Below, one piece after another: positions 16,201 to 18,923 of a stretch of 18,923 nt of DNA; position 1 is the stretch's first letter; each line of letters begins with the position of its first letter. The stretch is from positions 3,524,177 through 3,543,099 of the forward strand of contig CP070672.1 in the NCBI GenBank assembly GCA_020351895.1, given 5' to 3'. The notes under the pieces were generated by a model. The model was not told the DNA's origin. It did not search any database and was given only the letters and a program-made list of their open reading frames with translations. The stretch is from Thermoplasmata archaeon. Lineage in GTDB: Archaea; Thermoplasmatota; Thermoplasmata; GCA-020350865. Position numbers and translations under genes: made by a program.

Positions 16201-16410
16201 AGGTTTGGACCATGAAATAGGTGTACAAAGCCTCCCGTAATCAGTTAAAAATAGGATATCAACGTTGCCCACATTATGATTCACAGAGCCGGCGCTTGCA
16301 TTGGGTATATGAATGGAAAAACCCACAAACAGGATGCCCAATACAAGCAATATGCTCATGCTCAATGAAAAAAATCTGCTTTTCTTGGTTGTTTTTCTTG
16401 CCTTTGACAT
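10270..16410 (-). CDS. giant secreted multidomain protein B (paralogue of A)
   Basis: A 2046-residue protein colinear with A; the two line up with only tiny gaps. Signal peptide 1-40 has a hydrophobic core (SMSILLVLGILFVG) and an Ala-Ser-Ala cleavage-type end. The unrecognised domain 42-350, six lamin-tail-like domains 356-1196, NEW3-like domain, vWA and two FN3-plus-cap modules follow in the same order. The vWA MIDAS residues sit at the same numbers as in A: Asp1365, Ser1367, Ser1369, Thr1439, Asp1470. The motif around the Thr is GWT in place of GGT. The protein ends TKFSFIGH with no membrane helix. The start is ATG 16410, seven bases after GAGGAGG; the frame opens further up at 16485 but without such a site. 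It sits between C and A on the same strand with gaps of about 360 bases and an A/T-rich promoter of its own, so separate control is likely. Its molecular role is inferred from its domains only. Confidence 0.85.
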   Translation of the reverse strand: MSKARKTTKKSRFFSLSMSILLVLGILFVGFSIHIPNASAGSVNHNVGNVDILFLTDYGRLCTPISWSKPQTVSDPLSGLGFIGVVIDQDNYDHPPGTMDIADPYLPPPPYLSQDDFAMSGISMVVDDGITQKSKGYFQNVGLGTGDPNDIFVEQTVWTVLNKDWAILQWKLNNLKATDITGVCIGLEVPISQEGANFGLGGGGSDGGDDIDDFDSINGVYWAQDTLGSGTGTTIGFGSAIASEPITHYFAEDYHAEYQNPSDTPGNYDPDPSYYVNFFANETWLYNRLRAANATATDGVTPGNITATVGWNDITIPVGSSRTFNLVIAVNDSQTNMISALEDARYYYYNVATGFILTEFSDSDSATQQIEIFNFGRGMTNLPGDGYFLSVDGGASALTGTWSNNPLPPYEHAVFTVTGGSIGPEGDTIGLYQDIAGTPVLQDEISYGQEGVAPDPIADESVGRYYGAEYTSEWIRNASTGPTWGAQNDVGSVILTPLIVLNRVMFNPIDAAEGYVELMYTGSSSLDISGYRIVCDAEYIIPSGTILNSNNRFYVLTQSDYSAGFDLDDGTGNGDNVYLYDDSGNLLDMVGWSSPHTQGYFMSRTPDGNGTHQGYDDATSMAAEWVFDQLPILQLTEFYVDGTSAQIEVYNPRGGDKVLDAITPRWILESTVDGGGALQGTWSPTTIPANGGYSTFTLSSGSPGDEGDTISLFFDPGSGSILMDEVSFGTYGTAPDPVNGESTSRYWDNSISEYSDNWTREDTTTFGSQNDVPAIDPMPFIILNEVMFNPSISPDGKYVVIFNRQPGFYVNVSNFYLVCDDVYQLPSYPIVPGGFDGNLYPNWSLIIRYGDDAASDSFFTGMTPSGDNVYLYDSTGQLLDMVGWNTAHTQGMCARRVPDGYGTFQGHDDTTSEAAGWVFSNPLMVLITEISDSGSSPSQIEVYNPWYPIIDFLDAGFTFSGLYGALGGTWTIQTADSGEYAIFDVDSGTPLGTEGDTITLDQNSVFVEDVSYGILGTVPDPLAGESVQRYWYGSAYTDVWERNTPTGPNFGSQNNVPLANFTSVIILNEALFYPNAAGDYFVEVYHRGAAPIDISGYKIVCDTEYVIPPGTVLDFDNKFFYLLNTMDPTFFGPNMDSTGDNIYLYDANGALLDMVGWNTQHTQGGTVCRVPDGNGTRDGYDDTSSIAAGWQFDRTPTVRLIKIDTQDGQQPIKYGHLGGDVIFNLTVTNLQSLGDIINILNSTEEGWTVQIFDETGTIKITDISLGADEMGNITIIVTLPDTVPIPIMDNITILVRSTNSQIIGDTIVLNVKVYPFLNLTKTVNPNEVYINGAGLNETATITLNMTGMGAQVAVRKYLDTVFCIDSSGSMTTTDPTNLRITESQNFVMRNFKVPDRAAVVDFDDDAWLVPKGWPLGDHLSSDYKTIVDNLALIDSNGWTYISYGLNLSNEELKLYGQPNNHTLNIILITDAGSSSQADIDACYVEADIAASRGVIIFTIGLSIAPGGQGEQLLMDIASITGGMYFPAPDASYFGSIYENISQYLADLAVWDDDVSDPNPMVRDVLPPYIEYVPGSFTIPPDNVYTDPATGETIIEWNVKQVKLGQTWSVSFDIKSNIPGFVETNVYDLSRAYYTRWDNSTTTKYFPHCWLNVLPAKPRPPKLFIDTLPNKNDIYLYWNEPTSPGTYHYLIYTAKSPTGFDFSAPWNDTSIDIDPYDPGGPVGDRLSWNHTNAVNLGSAEYSDQWYYCVRAVNSLGEISDTSRTVGAWTKIFPSGNATFSLPLEPFTIENTEFYAQDMNARLIKYMNPVTHDWVQHDQGEVGDITDVVIGKGYEVDFTSSTKYTFLGMPGAMIRYNDGAFIGFDYITEADSLLATVDPLTDDVILTWAQPLGMDGNDNYEVYRSATRDGFDDGTALLLTTLPYGTETYVDFGAASLPGEYYYLIIPVDDTDTDGASTYSIGVWTAGIDAQYDTIGLPLIPRNPRNADYFCENIDNTIGINYFIYSSYPRWGWHSTRMSAGAYDPVLVMGEAYQICTITTTKFSFIGH
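12823..15345 (-). repeat. three tandem a-b pairs of lamin-tail-like domains in B
   Basis: Residues 356-1196 of B repeat the layout seen in A, with the same domain hallmarks (EGDTI, APDP or VPDP followed by ES-x-RY, FGSQNDV, then LNEVMFNP, GDN[VI]YLYD, LLDMVGW). Equivalent units of A and B resemble each other far more than neighbouring units within one protein do, so the domain array formed before A and B were duplicated. Confidence 0.7.
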
Positions 16411-16417
16411 TGGATTT

Positions 16418-16424
16418 CCTCCTC
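16418..16424 (-). promoter_or_regulatory. Shine-Dalgarno site that fixes the start of B
   Basis: The minus strand reads GAGGAGG, seven bases before the ATG at 16410, supporting this start over the upstream frame opening at 16485. Confidence 0.75.
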
Positions 16425-16505
16425 TGTTAAATCCCTCTCCACTTGAAGTAAGGGTTATATTCCTTTTGTACTGCCACTTAAACAATCCTAGTATTATTTA
16501 ATATT

Positions 16506-16517
16506 CATATATTAAAT
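16506..16517 (-). promoter_or_regulatory. TATA box for B
   Basis: The minus strand reads ATTTAATATATG, about 96 bases before the start of B, predicting a transcript start near 16484 and a leader of about 70 bases. The surrounding gap 16486-16769 is very A/T-rich and holds no gene that I can see. Confidence 0.45.
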
Positions 16518-16671
16518 AGGGGGTTTTAATATTTATGTTAATTATATTACTGCACATAAGTTATACTCGTCATAGTATATAGATTTTTGCTATCCTTTGA
16601 AAAGTAGAGCTTTAGAGGGAAAAAAACCTCAATAAAACGAATTACAATATGCATTTTCAAAAATATTATAG

Positions 16672-16706
16672 AAAAAATTAAAAAACCCGAAAAATGGAGG
16701 CTCGGG
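16672..16706 (-). terminator. hairpin plus U-run terminator after C
   Basis: On the minus strand, CCCGA (16702-16706) pairs with TCGGG (16686-16690) across an 11-base loop and is followed at once by six T, AA, then six T. It lies 64 bases beyond the stop of C, before the promoter of B, and would separate the two transcription units. The stem is only five pairs, but the U tract alone is a typical archaeal stop signal. Confidence 0.55.
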
Positions 16707-16769
16707 ATAGGATCATAGTGTACACTGTTTTTTTCGATTATTCGGATGTTATTGGGCCTATCTCATCTC

Positions 16770-18923
16770 TTAATGCCCGATAAACGAGAACTTCGTTGTT
16801 GCTGATGTTGAGATCTGATAGGCTTCACCCATGACCATCCAGGGATCATAGGCTCCAGAAGCCATCCTCGTGGAATGCCATCCCCATCTCGGGTATGTGG
16901 AGTATATGAAATAGTTGATTCCCAAGGTGTTGTCTATGTTTTCGCAGTAATAATCTGCTTTCTCTAGGCTGAGAGGTGCCAATGGGACACTGATTGTATC
17001 GTATTGATCCGCAATATCTGCCGTCCAAACGCCAATGCTGTATGTACTTGCTCCTTCAGCATTTGTCTCATTTGTGGGAATTATCATGTAGTAGTATTGA
17101 CCAGCTAAGAATGCAGCACCTGAATCCAACCAGAATTCACTGCCATAGGGTGTTGAACCCAATGGCACTGCTAAACCGTCATCGAATCCGTCCCTTGTTG
17201 TAGAGCGGTACACGTTATAATTATCGTTGCCGTCCATACCAGAGGGTTGGGTCCAACTCAGAGTTACATCCCCTGATCCTGGATCTACTGATGCGATGAG
17301 GCTGTCTGCCTCTGTGCTGTAATCAAATCCAACGAATGGGCCGGATCTGTACCGTATCATGGCTCCAGGGAATCCGAGGAAGGTGTACCTTGTTTGGGAG
17401 GTGAAGTCAGTTTCATAGCCCTTTCCCACCTCTAAATCGACAATATCCCCGGCTTCACCCCGATCATGCTGCACCCATTTATGTGTCCCAGGATTCATAT
17501 ATTTTATGAATCTGGCGTTCATGTCCTGGGCATAGAACTCCGTGTTATTCACGGATAATGGCTCTAGAGGCAGGGAAAACGAGGCATTCCCTGCAGGGAA
17601 GATCTTTGTCCATGCTCCAACGGTTCTTGAGGTGCTGGATCTTTGGCCTAGGCTGTTGACAGCCCTAGCACAGTAGTACCACTGGCCAGTGACAGAATAA
17701 TTTCCATGTGTTGGATCGGCTGCTCCAGTATGATTCCATGTAAGGCGATCTCCAACAGCCACTCCGCTTGGATCCAGAGGATCAATATGGAATGATGTAT
17801 CGATCCATGGGGATGAGAAGTCGAAACCGGTTGGGCTTTGGGCCTTGTAGATCCAATAGTGATATGTTCCTGGACTCAGGGGTTTTTCCCAATTAAGATA
17901 AATATCGTCTTTGTTTGGTAGAATATCGATGGAAAGCTTGGGTGGTAGGGGTTCTGTGGGAAGGACATTGAGCCATGTATGCGGGAAATACTCGGTTGTG
18001 GTGGTATTGTCCCACCTTGTGTAATACGCCCTGGACGTCAAATACTCATTGGTCTCCACAAGGCCATCCATGGAGGATGTAATATTGAAAGATACTGACC
18101 ATGTCTCGCCGAGTTTTACCTGCTTTACGTTCCATTCGAGTATGGTTTCTCCTAACGGACCAGGTATGATGTTATCCGGGTCAATCGAGAATGTACCTGG
18201 AACATAGGTGACATAAGGCGGGAGCACATCCCGTATCATTGGATTGGGGTCACTAACATCATCATCCCAGACCGCAAGATCGGCAAGGTATTGGGAGATG
18301 TTCTCGTATATTGCACTGAAGTAGGAGGCATCGGGTGCAGGGAAGTACATACCACCTGTTCTGTTTGCAATTTCTTGTAGGATCTGTTCTGATTGGGAGC
18401 CAGGCATGATATTTAAGCCGATAGTAAATATGATCACGCCCTTACTTGCCGCGATATCTGCCTCATTGTATGACAGAGGAACATCGTTTGGATCCTGGGT
18501 GAGTTCCTCTGCATCGGTTATACAGATTATGTTCATTAGATGGTCAACAGGATCTCCACTGAGTGCGAGTTCTTGGTTTGAAATGTTGAGCCCCTGCCAT
18601 AAAATTGTGCCCCCACTGCTATCGATTAAGGCGAGGTTGTCAACTATATCTTTATAGTCCATACTCAAGTGATCACCCTGAGGCCAACCCAATGGAACAA
18701 GGGTTGCGGCCCCATCGAAATCAACAACAGCTCCTCTGTCATCGGGCTCGAAGTTGTTCATGACGAAATTCTGAGATTCTACTATACGCAGGTTCATGGG
18801 GTCGTTCCATGCCATACTTCCAGAGCTGTCTATACAAAAGACAGTATCAAGGAACTTGCGAACAATCACCCGGGCTCCCATCCCTGTCACATTCAATGTC
18901 AATGTTGTCTCCTCATTGAATCC
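16770..18923 (-). CDS. giant secreted multidomain protein C, C-terminal 717 residues (partial)
   Basis: The third paralogue is cut by the window edge. The frame is open to base 18923, starting GFNEETT, which matches residue 1334 of A, so about 1330 residues (roughly 4 kb) should lie beyond the edge if it is colinear. The visible part has the end of the DUF11-like N-terminal strands, the vWA domain (18273-18854) with complete MIDAS (DSSGS, Thr in SSGGT, Asp in ITDAE), the second DUF11-like half, and two FN3-plus-cap modules ending TKFSFIGH. No membrane helix follows. The leftmost Met-equivalent codon in the frame is an internal TTG at 18902 and is not a real start. Similarity alternates: like B at the end of the vWA and in most of the second FN3 and cap, like A around residues encoded by 17396-17825. 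The role is inferred as for A and B. Confidence 0.85.
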   Translation of the reverse strand, partial: GFNEETTLTLNVTGMGARVIVRKFLDTVFCIDSSGSMAWNDPMNLRIVESQNFVMNNFEPDDRGAVVDFDGAATLVPLGWPQGDHLSMDYKDIVDNLALIDSSGGTILWQGLNISNQELALSGDPVDHLMNIICITDAEELTQDPNDVPLSYNEADIAASKGVIIFTIGLNIMPGSQSEQILQEIANRTGGMYFPAPDASYFSAIYENISQYLADLAVWDDDVSDPNPMIRDVLPPYVTYVPGTFSIDPDNIIPGPLGETILEWNVKQVKLGETWSVSFNITSSMDGLVETNEYLTSRAYYTRWDNTTTTEYFPHTWLNVLPTEPLPPKLSIDILPNKDDIYLNWEKPLSPGTYHYWIYKAQSPTGFDFSSPWIDTSFHIDPLDPSGVAVGDRLTWNHTGAADPTHGNYSVTGQWYYCARAVNSLGQRSSTSRTVGAWTKIFPAGNASFSLPLEPLSVNNTEFYAQDMNARFIKYMNPGTHKWVQHDRGEAGDIVDLEVGKGYETDFTSQTRYTFLGFPGAMIRYRSGPFVGFDYSTEADSLIASVDPGSGDVTLSWTQPSGMDGNDNYNVYRSTTRDGFDDGLAVPLGSTPYGSEFWLDSGAAFLAGQYYYMIIPTNETNAEGASTYSIGVWTADIADQYDTISVPLAPLSLEKADYYCENIDNTLGINYFIYSTYPRWGWHSTRMASGAYDPWMVMGEAYQISTSATTKFSFIGH

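Noticed and set aside
16717..16726. Palindrome AGTGTACACT after C
   Set aside because: Ten symmetric bases in an A/T-rich gap with no second copy and no clear position relative to a promoter; probably chance.
16770..18902. C as a complete 710-residue protein
   Set aside because: The frame is open to the window edge, the first residues match the middle of A and B, and there is no signal peptide or ribosome site.

Overview
The window looks like a piece of an archaeal chromosome, most likely from an uncultured Thermoplasmatota-type lineage. That placement is inferred from gene content and not from a marker gene. The evidence is TATA-box promoters, purine-rich Shine-Dalgarno sites, a Roadblock/LC7 protein, a SprT-like zinc protein, a NosD-type beta-helix surface protein with a calcium-binding linker and C-terminal membrane helix, and very large secreted multidomain beta-sandwich proteins.

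Left part (1-1310): two small housekeeping-type genes on the minus strand, each with its own TATA box. One is a SprT-like metalloprotein (34-759) and the other a single-domain Roadblock/LC7 protein (892-1239).

Middle part (1311-3757): a plus-strand gene for an exported, membrane-anchored NosD/right-handed beta-helix protein. It is cut by one in-frame TAA at 2427-2429. The frame stays open on both sides, and the NosD hallmark motifs follow directly after the stop, so 1545-3713 is one coding frame of 722 codons plus the stop. A perfect 8-bp inverted repeat in its leader overlaps the Shine-Dalgarno site.

Right part (3758-18923): a head-to-tail array of three minus-strand paralogues, here called A (2048 aa), B (2046 aa) and C (5' end outside the window). 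A and B are colinear almost residue for residue: signal peptide, an unrecognised N-terminal domain of about 310 aa, six lamin-tail-like domains arranged as three alternating a-b pairs, a NEW3-like domain, a von Willebrand A domain with complete MIDAS that appears nested in a split DUF11-like domain, and two FN3-plus-cap modules ending in TKFSFIG[HY]. No membrane helix or recognised archaeosortase tail follows. C matches A in some stretches and B in others, which suggests recombination between copies.

Inferred role: A, B and C would be exported and act as adhesive or matrix/envelope proteins, with the NosD-like protein as a membrane-anchored neighbour. No enzyme, transporter, RNA gene, insertion sequence or CRISPR array was found. 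The most unusual items are the tandem giant array, its nested and duplicated modules, and the single nonsense codon in the beta-helix gene.
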